Source: Simmondsia chinensis
Taxonomy: Eukaryota > Streptophyta > Magnoliopsida > Caryophyllales > Simmondsiaceae
DNA length: 64,000 nucleotides
Assembly (NCBI GenBank): GCA_018398585.1
Contig: JAGTTD010000014.1
Coordinates: 20,273,387-20,337,386 of the forward strand
Direction of reading: 5' to 3'
A model generated the notes under the pieces. It was not told the DNA's origin. It ran no database searches and saw nothing but the letters and a program-made list of their open reading frames with translations. Below are positions 1-12,823 of the stretch, in pieces (within the stretch, counting starts at the first letter, position 1; each line of letters starts with the position of its first letter). Position numbers and translations under genes: made by a program.

Positions 1-1960
1 CTACTCCAATGTTTCAATATATGTACATGGATCATACACCAAAGTTTGGTAAATTTTCACAAAACACACCCAACTTTTATTAAAAATACGGATATGACAT
101 ATGACATTGATAATGATTTTTACGTCATATTAAATATTTAATGCACTTGCTATTGGTAAATATGAAAAACATTGTGACCAAGTCATTGAGAATATGATGC
201 ATAACTAATTGTTTGACCTGCTTGTCTTTTGCGACATTGGCTTTACGACATAATCCAAGCAGAACACAAATAGAACAAAGCAAAGTTCGTAATTTTTTTT
301 TGGCTAAAACATTTGAATATGACATGAAACTGACAACAATTTTGAATGTATAAAATCCACTTTTAAAAGAAAAATAAAATATGCAATGATATACATTGTA
401 TATTTATATTGGGTTGGTTTATGTAAATTGCTTTTTCATAATTATAAGGGTTATTCAAGAAATGTATTCTTGAACATGGCCTGTAGTGTGGATTTAGTCC
501 TTTTGCTTTTAATTGGATTAATTCAGTTCTCATACAAGTTAATAGCATATTTTTTTTAATTGTTTGATCACATTCAATATACAACCCAACGCAAAATCTC
601 TTTATCCTAATTAAACTCACTCATGGCTTGATCAGTAAACTATATTAACCAACTTGCCATTAATTTTACAGTAGGATCATTAATAAAAGAAGCTACTTAT
701 AAATAAATTAAGCTTAATTAATTTAGTCCTACTTCAAATTAATGTCCTGGCAGTGACAAACTTTTAACCTGTTGGGTCACGAATGAGCTTCCGAGTGCTA
801 AGCTGACATAATAAAAAGCTCCGGATTAATTTATGAGGATCAACATGGAACCTTGTATAATGGGCATGATGTCTGTTAATTTACCCAAGACTTCAACTTA
901 ATCAATGTTCTCAAATAGTTACTCTAATGTTTCAATATGTACATGTATGCTATACCAAAATTTGGTGAATGTTTCTCAAAATACAACCAACTTTGATTAA
1001 AAAAAAAATACTAAAATGACTTATAACTATAATAATTAGTTTTACATCATATTCTCAATAAATAGTGTATTTAATTGAGCAAACATTTATTTCCCTTGTA
1101 ATAGCTAAACAGGTAAAACAGTTTGACCAAGTCTTTGAAAATATGATACAAAACTGGTTATTTGTCCTATTTGCATTTCGCTACATTGGTTTTACGTCGT
1201 ATTTCAAGCAAAACACAAATAGCAAATAGCAAAGACTATAATTTGTCTTTGCTAAAACATTTCAATATGTTATAAAAGGAACCTCAATTTCGAATATCTA
1301 AAATCTATATTTTTTGAAAGCTAAAAATAAGTTATGATATATATTGTAAGTTTAAAATCGACTTATGTACGGAAAATACTTTTCGACAAAAATTTGGTGA
1401 ATGTTTCTCAAAATATGACCAACTTTAACAAAAAAAAAATATTGATATAAAATATGACAATAATAATTAGTATTACGTCAATTATCAATATTAAGAATAT
1501 TTAATTGAGCAAACATTTAGTTCACTAGCAATTTCTAAATGGGAAAAACAGTGCCAAGTCATTAAGAATATGTCCCAAAACTAATTATTTGTCCTATTTA
1601 TCTTTTGCGACATTGGTTTTCCATTATATTCCAACCAAAACACAATTTCAAAATGCAAAGATCATTATTTGTCTTTGTCTAAAAAATTTTAATATGACAT
1701 AAAACTTATTACAATTTTTATTATATAAAATCTATTTTTTTTCCAATTAAAACTAAATAATTATAGTGATACATATTGTATATTTTAATTACGGTTATTT
1801 ATGTAAAATTCTTTATGATGATTATAAGGGTTATTTACAAAAAATATTATTCTATGTAGCCCAATTTGTCGATTTAGTGCTTTTCCTTTGAATTGTATCA
1901 ATTTAAAATATCTTTTGTCCTTATTGTCAATACATATTTCATATTTTTTTAATTGGGAAA
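1..1960. repeat. Complex tandem array, block 1
   Basis: First block of an AT-rich, non-coding tandem array. A recurring landmark is the motif GGGTCACGAATGAGCTTCCG (start 774 here). A second landmark, AAATTTGGTGAATGTTTCTC, appears near 957 and again near 1389, showing an internal duplication of about 432 bp. The opening bases of the window match the sequence near 15944 and 8150, so the array runs off the left edge. No open frame in it resembles a protein. Confidence 0.8.
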
Positions 1961-3431
1961 TTAATTGTTTCTTAACATTAATTTTAAATCATACATACAA
2001 TGACAATAGTCCCAGTGCCACAATTAAAATCATACATATCACATACAATTTTTTTGTTCCCTTGCAATCAAAATTTTAATATGTACAAAACAAAAAATGT
2101 TGAAGGAATAATTCTTTGTATACATTTTGAAGTATGTCAATCTTTTACATAAATGTTATAATTCTTACCTTTTGCAATAGCATTTTTCTGTATATATTTG
2201 TTTGGGAAACATTAACTACTTTTCAAAAATGAATTTCAATCCCTTACTTTATCTTAAAATTTCATTACAATTTTTAAGTTTGGTCAAAACATAGGATATT
2301 GAGTTTGAAGTATTTCGATACTATCTATATAAACGTTCTAATTTAAATTTTGTTTAACAATATATTAGTATATTTTTTATTATCTCAGTTTCAATAGTTC
2401 TTAGGTAAATGTTATAATTTTATTTCATATAAAAGTATTTTTTGTTCATTTTGCTTTGAAAATTTTTTGATCTGTCAAAAAGAATCAGTCCAAATGTTGA
2501 CCTAAATATTTTTTTTTATTTTTAAAGTTTAATCTTGAAAAGAATAAAGGGGTAGTAGACATAATTTATTGTATTTATTTTAAAGTACTTTAGCTATGTT
2601 TTTATGAAATATAATGTAATCATTCTCGTCTTGTACCAATAATATATTTTGTATATTTTAATTTGATACCTATTTTTTTATAAAAAAAATTTAAACGATA
2701 TTTATAACATTAACTATCTCTTCAATTAGCTTTGGGTGCTCGAAAATTTTTTTTTATTATTTTTATGGTTTTATTTTCTTGCCGTCTTTTTTTTTTTTTC
2801 CTTTTTCTTTTTGGCTATTCCCCTCTTGTATCTTTGGAGGACTTCCCTCCCATAAGTATTAAAAAAAAACTAATATATAGTATCAATAGAGTTGGCAAAA
2901 TGTGACCCGCCGGACTTGTTTGTCCCTCTACCCTGCTCGACCCCAACCCAAAAAATTTTAAATTTAGTAGGACCCAAACCCGAAAATGAATTGACCCGAA
3001 TTTGACCCGACCCAAGCTAACCCGAAACCCAAAATGACCTAACCTAAATTAGACCCGGCTTTTGATCATTGTTTAATTTGATGTGAGAAATGTAGACCTA
3101 TTTATTATGTTGTCCAATTTTTACTACATATTTAAGAAAATTTATTATTTATTCTTATGAATATAATAAGCATTGGATAATTGACTTTTTTAATGATTTC
3201 ATCATTTAACGGATAATAGTGTATTCGTAATGTAACCAATCAAAATTTTTGACCGTTAGTCATGGATTACTCCCAAAACCACAACCACTTTGATGGAAGC
3301 TTTAATTGACAACATCCAAAACAATCCAAAAATAAGATGAATTGCTTTATGTTTATGTAAATGTATATATATATGTATATGAGCGCTTGACTTTTGGCAA
3401 AAAAAAAAATATATATATATATATATATATG
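1961..3431. other. Unclassified AT-rich block interrupting the array
   Basis: From about 1960 the sequence no longer matches the array unit, and the array resumes at 3432. The block holds long A/T tracts and no credible gene. Near 2888-3060 there is a run of degenerate CCCGACCC/ACCCGAA words. The right edge is a TA dinucleotide run (about 3409-3431). The following sequence closely matches the sequence right of the LINE at 12824, so this edge may be a duplicated copy of that LINE junction (see findings). Confidence 0.5.
2888..3060. repeat. CCCGACCC-rich degenerate repeat
   Basis: GC-richer stretch built from imperfect GACCCGAACCC-type words, opening with GAGTTGGCAAAATGTGACCC. The same opening (GAGCTGGCAAAATGTG) and word composition recur at 19681-20222. 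This composition is common in non-autonomous plant DNA transposons, but I could not define terminal inverted repeats here. Confidence 0.5.
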
Positions 3432-6400
3432 TTCACTTGCAGTTGCTAAATAAGAAAAATAGTATGCCCAAATCATTGAGAATATGACGTAGAACTAATT
3501 GTTTGTCCTACTTGTCTTTTACCGACATTGGCTTTGCGTCATATTCCAAGCAGAACACAAGTAGAACAAAGCATAGGTCGTAATTTGTCTTTTCCTAAAA
3601 CAATTGAATATGAAATCAAACTAACAACAGTTTTGAATATAAAAAATCTATTTTTAAAAAAAAATAAAATATGTAATGTTATACATTACATATTTATGTT
3701 GGGTTTATTTACGTAAAATGCTTTTTGAGGGTTATTTACAAAATATATTCTTGTACGTAGCCCGTTGTGCCGATTTAGTTATTTTGCTTTTAATTGTATC
3801 AATTTATTTCTTGTATATGTTAATAACATATATTTTTAATTATTTGATCACATTAGATTGTTTGGCCCTTTTTGAACCAAACACGCAAAACCCAATGCAA
3901 ACTCACTTTGTCTTAATTAAACTCATACGTGGCTGGATCATTCAAAAAACTTTCTCTAACTTGACATTAATTTTATTGTAGGATCATTAATAAAGGAAGT
4001 TACTTATAAATAAATTAATTTATTTAATTTCATCCTACTTTAAATTAATATCTAGGTAGTGACAAAGTTTTTAACAGTTGGGTCACGAATGAGCTTCCGA
4101 GTACAAAGCTGATACAATGAAAAGCTTGCGATTAATTTATGAAAATCAACATGGAATCCTGTATAATGGACGTGATCAGTGTTAATTACCCCATGTTCTC
4201 TAATAGTTACTCTAGTGTTTCAATATGCACATGTATGTTATACCAAACTTTGGTGAATGTTTCTCAAAATACAACCAGCTTTGATTAAAAAAAAAATTAT
4301 TGAAATAACATATAACTATAATAATTAGTTTAATGTCATGTTCTTAATATTGAGAATATATAATTAAAGAAACATTTAGTTCACTTGCAATTACTATATA
4401 GGTAAAACAATACGACCAAATCATTGTGAATATCACATAAAATTGATTGTTTGTCCTATTTGCATTACGCAACCTTGGTTTTACATCATATTCCAAGCTA
4501 AACACAAATAGAAAATAGCAAAGATGGTAATTTGTCTTTTGTTAAAACATTTGAATATGACATAAAACGAACTACGATTTTAAATATTTGAAAGAATTTT
4601 TTTTTGAAAACTAAAAATATGTTATAATATATATTGTATGTTTAAATTTGAGTTAAGTACGCAAAATACTTTTTGACAAAAATTTGGTGAATGTTTCTCA
4701 AAATACAGCCAACTTTCATCAAAAAAAAATAAATTACTAATAAGACTTATGACAATAATAATTAGTATTCCGTCATATTGTCAATATTGGGAACATTTAA
4801 TTCAGCAAGCATTTTGTTTACTAGCAATTGCTAAATAGGAAAAACAGTGTGACCAAGTCATTGAAAATATGACCCAAAAACTAATTGTTTGTCCGATTTA
4901 TCTTTCGCTACATTGATTTTCTATCATATTCCATCCAAAACACATATGGAGCAATGCAAAGACAGTAATTTACCTTTCTTTACTAAATTTGAATATGAAA
5001 TAAAACTAATTACAATTTTGATTATATAAAATCTATTTTTTTCATTGAAACCTAAATATGTATAGTGATATATGTTGTATATTTAAATTATGGTTATTTA
5101 TGTAAAATTCTTTTTGATGATTATATATGTTGTTTAAAAAAAAATGTTATTGTGCTTAGCCAGATGTATTGATTTAGTCCCTTTTCTTTTAATTGTATCA
5201 ATTTGGTTCTTATACAAGTTCATAACATATTTTTAATTATTTAATAAGATTTGATGCACAACCAAATCCAAACTCACTTTAGCCTAATTAAGCTCATTAA
5301 TGGCCGAATCGTTCAGAAAACATTCACCGCCTTGACATTAATTTTATTGTAGCTCGATGAGTGAAAGAGGCTACTTATTAATTACTTTAGCGTAATCAAT
5401 TTCATCATACTGCAAATTAACGCCAAGGGAGTGAAAATTTTTTTAACGATTGGGTCACGAGTAAACTTGCGAGTACTAAGCTGATACAATAAATAGCTTT
5501 GTGATTAATAATTGAGTATCAACATGAAATCTTGTGATTGGACCTGATCCGTGTTAGTTACTCCTATGGCTTCAAATTTATCACTAATCTCTCTTAGTTA
5601 CTCTAATCTTTCTATATATGTACAGGTATCATACACCAAAATTTGGTTAATTTTTCTTAATGGCAAACTAACTTCCATAAAAAAAAATACTGATATGACA
5701 TAAGACAATAATAATTAATTTTATGTCGTATTCTCAATATTGAGAATATTTAATAGAGAAAACATTTGGTTCATGTGCAATTTCTAAATAGGAAATACAG
5801 TGTGATCAAGTCATTGAGAATACGATGCAAAATTAATTGTTTGTGCTCTTTTTTTTCATTACTTTGGTTTTCTGTCATATTCCAAGCAAAGCACAAATAG
5901 CAAAAAGAAAATATAGAAATTAGCATTTGGCTAAAACATTTGAATGTTACACAAAACTAACTACAATTTAGAATATATAAATCTATTTTTTGACAAAATA
6001 TATGTTATGATTATATTGATTATTTAAATTAGTGTTATTTACTTAAAATTCTTTTTGACAATTATAAGGCTTATTTTCGAAAATATTCTAGTACACAGCA
6101 TGGTATTTCGATTTAGCCTTTTTATTTTTAATTGTATAAATTTAGTTCTTGCATAAGCTAATAACATATTTTTAATTATTTGATCACATTAGGGCACAAC
6201 CCTACACAAACTCACTTTAGCCTAATTAAAATCATTCATGGCAGGATCATGCAAGAAACTTTCACCACTTTGACATTAACTTTACTGTAGGATCTTGAGT
6301 CAAAGAGGGTACTTATAAACTACTTTAGCTTAATTGAATTCATCCTATAGTAAACTAATGTCAAGATAGTGACAAATATTTTAATGGTTGGGTCACGAGT

Positions 6401-8291
6401 GATGTTGCAAGTACCAAGTTGATATAATAAAAGGCGCTTTCTACGATTGCTAAGTTGGAAAAATAGTATGACCAAATCATTGAGAATATGGCATAGAAGC
6501 AATGGTTTGTCCTACTTGTCTTTCGGCGACATTGGCTTTATGTCATATTCCAAGCAGAACACAAATAGAACAAAGCATATGTCATAATTTGTCTTTTGCT
6601 AAAACATTTGAATATGAAATCAAACTAAAGCTTTGAATATAAAAAATCTATTTTTAAAAAAAAAATAAGATATGTAATGATATACATTAGATAATTATGT
6701 AGTGTTTATTTACGTAAAATGCATTTTAAGGGTTATTTATGAAATATATTCCTGTACGTAGCCCGTTGTGTGGATTTAGTTGTTTTGCTTTTATTTGTAT
6801 CAATTTAGTTCTTGTATACGTTAATAGCATATTTTTTTAAATTGTTTGATCACATTAGATACACAACCTAATGCAAACTCACTTTATCTTAATTAAACTC
6901 ATTCGCGGTTAGATCATTCAAAAACCTTTCACTAACTTGACATTAATTTTACTGTAGGATCATTAATAAAGGAGGCAACTTATAAATAATTTAATTTAAT
7001 TAATTTCATCCTATTTTAAATTAATATCCAGGTAGTGACAAAGTTTTTAACAGTTGGGTCACGAATGAGCTTCCGAATACAAAGCTGATACAATGAAAAG
7101 CTTGTGATTAATTTATGAGTATCAACATGGAATCTTGTATAATGGACATGACGAGTGTCAATTACCCCCATGAATTCAAATTAAACATTGTTCTTTAATA
7201 GTTACTCTTGTGTTTCAATATGCACCTGTATGCTATACCAAACTTTGGTGAATTTTTCTCAAAATACAACCAACTTTGGTAGAAAAAATACTGAAATAAT
7301 ATATAACTATAATAATTAGTTTTATGTCATGTTCTCAATATTCAGAATATTTAATTAAGAAAACATATAGTTTACTTGCAATTGCTAAATAGGAAAATCA
7401 GTGTGACAAAAGTTATTGAGAATATGACGCAAAACTAATTGTTTGTCCTCTTTGTCTTTCGTTGCATTGGTTTTCCGTCTTGTTCCCAGCAAAGCACAGA
7501 TAACAAAAAGCAAAAATAGTAATTAGTATTTGGCAAAAACATTTGAATATGACATAAAGCTAACAACGATTTTGAATGTATAAAATCTATTTTTGTTGAA
7601 AACTAAATATATGTTATAATGTATATTGTATATTTAAAGTAGGATTATTTACATAAAATTCTTTTTGATGATTGTAAGGCTTATTTTCGAAAATATTCTT
7701 GTACACAGCACGATATTTCTATTTAGCCTTTTTGTTTCTAATTGTATGAATTTAGTTCTTGCATAAGCTAATAACATATTTTTTTAATTATTTGATCACA
7801 TTAGGTGCACAACCCAACAAAACTCACTTTAGCCTAATTAAACTCATTCATTGCTGGATCCTGCAAAAATCCTTCACCACCTTGACATTAACTTTATTGC
7901 AGGATCATGAGTTAAAGTCGGGACTTATAAATTTCTTTACCTTAATTGAATTGATCCTATCGTAAACTAATGTCGAGGTAGTGACAAATATTTTAATGAT
8001 TGGGTCACAAGTGAGCTTGCGAGTACTGAGTTGATATAATAAAAAGCCCTTTTTAATTTTCGATGATCCATTTGGAATCATTTATAATGGACTAGATAAG
8101 TGTTAATTACTCCTATGGCTTCAAATGTGTCACTAATCTCACTTAGGTACTTTAATGTTTCTATATATACACATGTACACTATACCAAATTTTGTAAATT
8201 TGCTAAAAAACACAACCATCTTTTATCAAAAATACTGATATGACATATGACATTAATAAAGATTATTACATTATATTAAACATTTAGTTCA
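3432..8291. repeat. Complex tandem array, block 2
   Basis: Continuation of the array. The GGGTCAC landmark recurs at about 4080, 5452, 6390, 7056 and 8002, giving spacings of roughly 1372, 938, 666 and 946 bp. The long spacing contains an internal ~432-bp duplication (4246 and 4680). The short one follows an apparent deletion near 6427. The block ends at 8291 inside the motif CATTTAGTTCACTTGC, where the LINE is inserted. No coding sequence is supported. Confidence 0.8.
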
Positions 8292-8307
8292 AGCGAAGTG
8301 AGTAAGC

Positions 8308-9552
8308 TTGGCTCTGGCGATTGGTGAGCGATTGAGTTTTACGGGTGTGCATTCGATGGCCCGGGGGTGCGGTCAGAGGCCCCGGGGTTGTGGGGGTGCG
8401 GTGATGGTGGTGGGAGCTAGGGATGGGAGCTCTTCATCAAGCTCTGGTCCCGAAGCATACCCTATTGTGGGAGTTTGGAGCCTTAATTCTGAGGAGGTTG
8501 GGGTAAGGGACTCTGTTCAGAATGAGGTTCTCGATTGGTGCCGGATGAGCCCTTGGAGCTTCCTTTGATTTCAACGACGACTAGGGTTGAGGGGGAGAGC
8601 ATTGTGTGGGAAGAGATTCCATTGGGGGCTCTCCCAGTTGTTGAGGAACAGTGCGAGGATGATCAGAGTTTTCCTAATCAGGTCTTTGAAGCTATCCCTG
8701 GTATGGGAGGACGACGGGAGACCGAGGTTACACAGGGTTGGAGGAGGCGGTTTAGAAATAAGCATGCTCCGGGGCGGGGTCTTTAGCTTCGGCAAGTACA
8801 GCAAGGAGTTTCGGAAGATAGAGTATAGATTACTAAGGCAGAGGTTATCGAAGGAGTGAATTACTGGAAACGAGCTCTTGTTGGCTACTTGGTCCAGGGT
8901 TCTCTGTCATATTCAATTATTCGAAATGCCATTGTGGATTTGTGGCCTACTGTACCTAAGCCAAAGGTCTTGCTATATGAGGGCGGATGGGTGTTCTTCG
9001 TTTTTTATATTGAAGAGGACTGTGAGGCTGTTATGGAAGAAGGACCGTACATGATCAGGTAGTTGCCTTTGGTACTCAAGTGGTGGACTCCCAATTTTCG
9101 ATTCCAGGAGGATGATTTCTGTAAGATACAATTGTGTGTTAACCTTCCAAACCTTCCTTTGCATCTTTGGAGTGAAAGTGCTTTAAGTAAAATTGCTAGT
9201 TGCCTCAACACTCCGTTGTATGCAGATAATATGACAGCGAGTCCGCAAAGGTCTCGTATGCTTGTATTTTGATTGAGATTGATATTTTTTTTGACCTGTT
9301 AAGAAAAGTTTTGAATTAGTTCTTCCAGGGGACGTGTGTGTAAATCAGGTGGTATGGTATGAGTGGCTTCCGCACTGGTGTGACTGGTGCAAGAAGATTA
9401 GGCACCTCGAATGGAATCATCCTAGATTGAAGATGGTTTGGAGACCTAAGGCTCCTGTGGCTTCTCAAGCAGTAGAGACTCATGTATCTAATGAGGTAGT
9501 CCCATTGGAACATCATCCTGGTGCTAGTAGTGACAGTAATGAGGAAGGCTAG
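8308..9552 (+). pseudogene. LINE ORF1 (DUF4283-type RNA-binding protein) pseudogene
   Basis: Remnant of plant L1 ORF1, the nucleic-acid-binding protein that packages LINE RNA. The GC-rich start (8308-8568) encodes Gly/Ser-rich sequence. The DUF4283-like core spans about 8856-9272 over a stop at 9061, with residues such as NYWKRALVGYLVQG, GGWVFFVF and LPLHLWSESALSKIAS. A degenerate zinc knuckle follows near 9380 (CDWCKK then RHLEWNH, with the canonical His/Cys spacing lost). At least four frame breaks separate the pieces. Assignment rests on motif order and on the ORF2 downstream. Confidence 0.7.
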
Positions 9553-9713
9553 AGGGTGGTTGGAAAGAGCCGTGTGTCAAGGCTGGTATGTGGAAGTGCT
9601 CTTGTGACTCTTCAGAATCATTTTCAAGCTCTTCCAGATGAAGTAGATTCGTTAGAAGCAGATATGGATACTGAGTTACTTGTCTAAGAGGGGCTAAATC
9701 TCCCGAATGATTG

Positions 9714-10420
9714 ATGAGCAGGTCGTGGAACGTAAGAGGTCTGAATAAGAGCTATAAAGGCTCAAAGTTGAGAAATTTTGTAGTTAGGGAACAAATAAGG
9801 TTGATGGCCATTCTTGAGACGAGAGTTGTGTTCTAGTGCCCCGGTTTTGATTAGTAGATTTTTTGGTAGTTGGGAGTATAGGTGTAACTATGAGGAGGAC
9901 TGGAAAGGTAGAATTTGGGTAATTTGGGACCCGGGTTATGTTCGGGTGAATACTCTTGCGATTGGTAGACAATATATTCATCTTGAGGCCCGGTTTGTTC
10001 ATTCTCAACAGGAAGCAATTGTATGTACTTTCTATTATGGGGACAACAATCTCGGTAAGCGAAGACAGTTGTGGGGGGCTTTAAAAGAGCTGTGCTGTGC
10101 GAACAAAGCTTGGATTATTATGGGTGATTTTAATGAGGTGTTGGGTCCTGATGATTGAGTGGGAAGTGTTGATGTAGATGACTATGAGACGCATGATTTT
10201 GAAGCATGTGTTGAACAGATAGGGGTCTTTGATTTGCAGTGCCTCTGTAATTTCTTTACTTGGTCAAATCAAAGGGGAGAGTCTTCTTTTATTAAGTCAA
10301 GAATTGATCAAGCAATTGGAAACTCTTTGTGGCATGAGAGATTTCATTCGGTTGCTCACTTCTTAAATCCGGGAGTTTCTGATAATACGCCTATTTTAGT
10401 TCAGATGGGATTTTATGGGC
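9714..10420 (+). pseudogene. LINE ORF2 endonuclease domain pseudogene
   Basis: Apurinic-like endonuclease domain that in L1 elements nicks target DNA to prime reverse transcription. ORF2 probably started at the ATG at 9714, giving SWNVRGLN and then LMAILETRV before a stop near 9835. After a frame change the domain continues from 9814 with IIMGDFNEVLG, FTWSN, SRIDQAIGN and a modified SDNTPIL in place of the usual SDH-type end motif. A stop lies at 10156. The order and spacing are those of a plant L1 endonuclease. Confidence 0.8.
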
Positions 10421-10563
10421 AGGTGAGTAATCATCCCTTTAGATTGGCGAATTTGTCGTGTGGTATGGAACGTTTTATGGATAAGGTTCTCAAGCATGGA
10501 GTAAACCGGTTCAAGGGACATATCAGTATATATTTCATGAAAGGTTGATGGAGGCCAAAAGGT

Positions 10564-11925
10564 ATGCGAAGAAGTTCAAAAAGGAGTTCCCAGGTGGAAT
10601 TTCCGCATCTGTTAATAAGGCAAGAATCATATTTGAGGAGATGTAGGTTCAAGATGGGTTTACTGGAGCATTGCAAGATCGCATATCTGCAGCTCGGGAT
10701 GGTCTTCAACTTCTTAGTTCTCTTGAGCTTGAATACTTTCAACAAAGAGCTAAGATCAAATTTTTGAATATGGCATATACGGGTTCTAGTTATTTCCATG
10801 CGTTCATTAAAGCTCGAGGGAAGAGTAATGCTATGTGGTCTTCATCTGGGGAAGATGGACAAGGAATTGAAGACCCACTCTTGATTCAGGAAGAAGTGGT
10901 GGGAATTTTAAAGCATGTCCTTAGTGAGGCTCCCCTATGTATTGAAACTCCAACTGATGTGTTTGACAGAGGGGCGAAACTCTCCCATGAAGACGCTTCT
11001 TCTTTACTTAGAGAGGTGACTGATAGCGAGATTAAAGCAGTTGTATGCAGTATCCCAGATTAGAAGTCTCCTCGTCCTGATGGCTTCCCTTCGAAATTCT
11101 TCAAGTGCTGTTGAAGTATTGTAGGGAAGGATATTTGCAATGCGGTGAAGGACTCCTTTCGCAAGGGGAAATTATTGAGATGCTTTAATGCTACAACTAT
11201 ATGTCTCATACCAAAGAAAGATGATCCGAAATTGGTTGGTGATTTTCGGCCTATTTCGTGTTCTAATATGGTCTATAAGATTATTGCAAAGTTTATTACT
11301 GATTGGCTTATTGGTGTTATGGGGAAAATTACTAATTTGACTCAAGCAGCTTTCGTTCGAGGTCGCTCCATCTTCGATAATATCCTCAGGGGTCAGGAAA
11401 TTATTAAGCATTATAGCAGGAAATATATATCACCGAGGTGCTTTATGAAGATTGAAATTAAAAAAAGCCTATGATTCTGTTACTTGGACCTTCCTCATGT
11501 CAGTTTTACAGGGGCTTGGATTTCCGGCTGCCTTTGTGGACCTTATCCATGAGTGTATCTCTACTCCCTCTTATTGCATTCATATGAATAAGGGGTTGGT
11601 GGGATTTTTCCAAGGTGCTCGAGGTCTTAGACAGGGGGATCCGATGTCTCCTTATCTATTCAACGTTTGTATGGAATATTTGTCTCGGAAGCTAGGAGGT
11701 GTAGGAAGTAACTTTAAGTATCATCCAAAATGTGTGAAGTATAAATTGAATTATTTAATGTTTATAGATCATTTACTTTTGTTTGCGCGTGGGGACAAAG
11801 AATCTGTTATGTCTTTATGGAGTAGTATGCAAGCGTTTGCTCTGGAGTCTGGTCTGGAGCCGAATATTCTTAATCCGATATCTGCTTTGCCAGGGTATCA
11901 GAGGAAGTTAGACAAGAGATGTTAA
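10564..11925 (+). pseudogene. LINE ORF2 reverse transcriptase pseudogene
   Basis: Linker and RT domain of the LINE polymerase. Recognisable RT blocks are CLIPKKDDPKLVGDFRPISC, QAAFVRGRSIFDNIL, KAYDSVTW and GLRQGDPMSPYLF. The catalytic FADD box is changed to FIDH (about 11762-11773), so one of the two metal-binding aspartates is lost, apart from the frameshifts near 11065 and 11455. The upstream linker (10564-11063) carries the usual region between endonuclease and RT. The copy cannot encode an active enzyme. Confidence 0.85.
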
Positions 11926-12648
11926 GGGAGTTGGGATTTAGCGAGTTGCGACTTGCCTTGCGATGTTTGGGAGTTCCGATTGCTGGAAGTAGGCTTAAGC
12001 TCGCCCACTACTCTGTGCTTTTTGACAAGATTAGAAGGAAGGTCATGGCATGGCAAAATAAGCATATCGTATGCGGGTCGTTTGGAGCTTATTCGTTCAG
12101 TTTTAGCAGGTATGGTTTCCTTTTGGTATATTATTTTTTACTTCCCGAAGGTTGTTCTTAAGAGTATCCAGAGTTTGATGACTTGATTTTTGTGGTGGGG
12201 CTCTGCGGATCATAAGCATGGTTTTGTTCCAATTTCTTGGGATAGTGTTTGCTACCCTGAGAATTTAGGGGGCTTAGGTATTCGTCAGTTGAGAATGTGG
12301 AATATTGCGCATTTTACTAAAATCTTATGGAACATTCAGAAGAAGCAAGGCTCATTGTGGATTAGTTGGGTTCATGGTTATTGAATGAAAGGTAGATCTA
12401 ATTGGGATGTGCAATTAAAGGGCACGGAATCTAGTGTCCGGAAGAGTGTTATAGATTGCCGTGATGAGGTGCGGAATTTGTGGGGTGAGCGGGTTGAAGT
12501 AAAATTGGGTGCTTGTTGCGAGTCTGGTTCATTCCCATTACATGTTGCATATGATAAAGTGCGGGATAAAAGGGAGAATAGCCATTGGAAGCGGACTATA
12601 TGGGGAGCATGTCTCTTTCTAGATATAGTTCAAGGATTAATTTTTTGA
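11919..12648 (+). pseudogene. LINE ORF2 C-terminal region pseudogene
   Basis: Post-RT part of ORF2. Conserved plant L1 phrases are visible: a YLGVPI-like RCLGVPIAG, then GRLELIRSVL, and PISWDSVCYPENLGGLGIR. They lie in three frames interrupted at about 12160, 12184 and 12382. The last open segment (12385-12648) fades out before the expected zinc-binding C terminus. The following ~100 bases are the 3' UTR leading into the microsatellite tail. Confidence 0.75.
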
Positions 12649-12743
12649 ATATTGATGTTGCTTACCTAGCGTGAGGTTGTAAACAGTGGTCTTTGGCTTG
12701 GTGGCCCTTTGTTGTGGGATTTTGGGTGTTCTTGGTTTTTAGT

Positions 12744-12746
<3 letters not shown>

Positions 12747-12821
<75 letters not shown>
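12747..12821. repeat. TACATA/TACA/TA microsatellite (LINE tail)
   Basis: Compound microsatellite: repeats of ACATAT, then about ten TACA units, then about ten TA units. It sits exactly between the LINE 3' UTR and the resumed array, so it takes the place of the LINE's A-rich tail. Confidence 0.9.

Positions 12822-12823
<2 letters not shown>

Larger units (their letters stand above)
8292..12821 (+). mobile_element. L1-type LINE, full-length-like but dead
   Basis: Non-LTR retrotransposon with ORF1 (DUF4283-type domain and degenerate zinc knuckle), then ORF2 with endonuclease, reverse transcriptase and a C-terminal region, all on the plus strand. It interrupts the array: TTAGTTCA before 8292 is repeated as TAGTTCA at 12822-12828, a short target-site duplication, and the array unit continues in register on both sides. 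The 3' end is a TACATA/TACA/TA microsatellite instead of a poly(A) tail. Many stops and frameshifts break both ORFs, so the copy is inactive. Confidence 0.85.
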
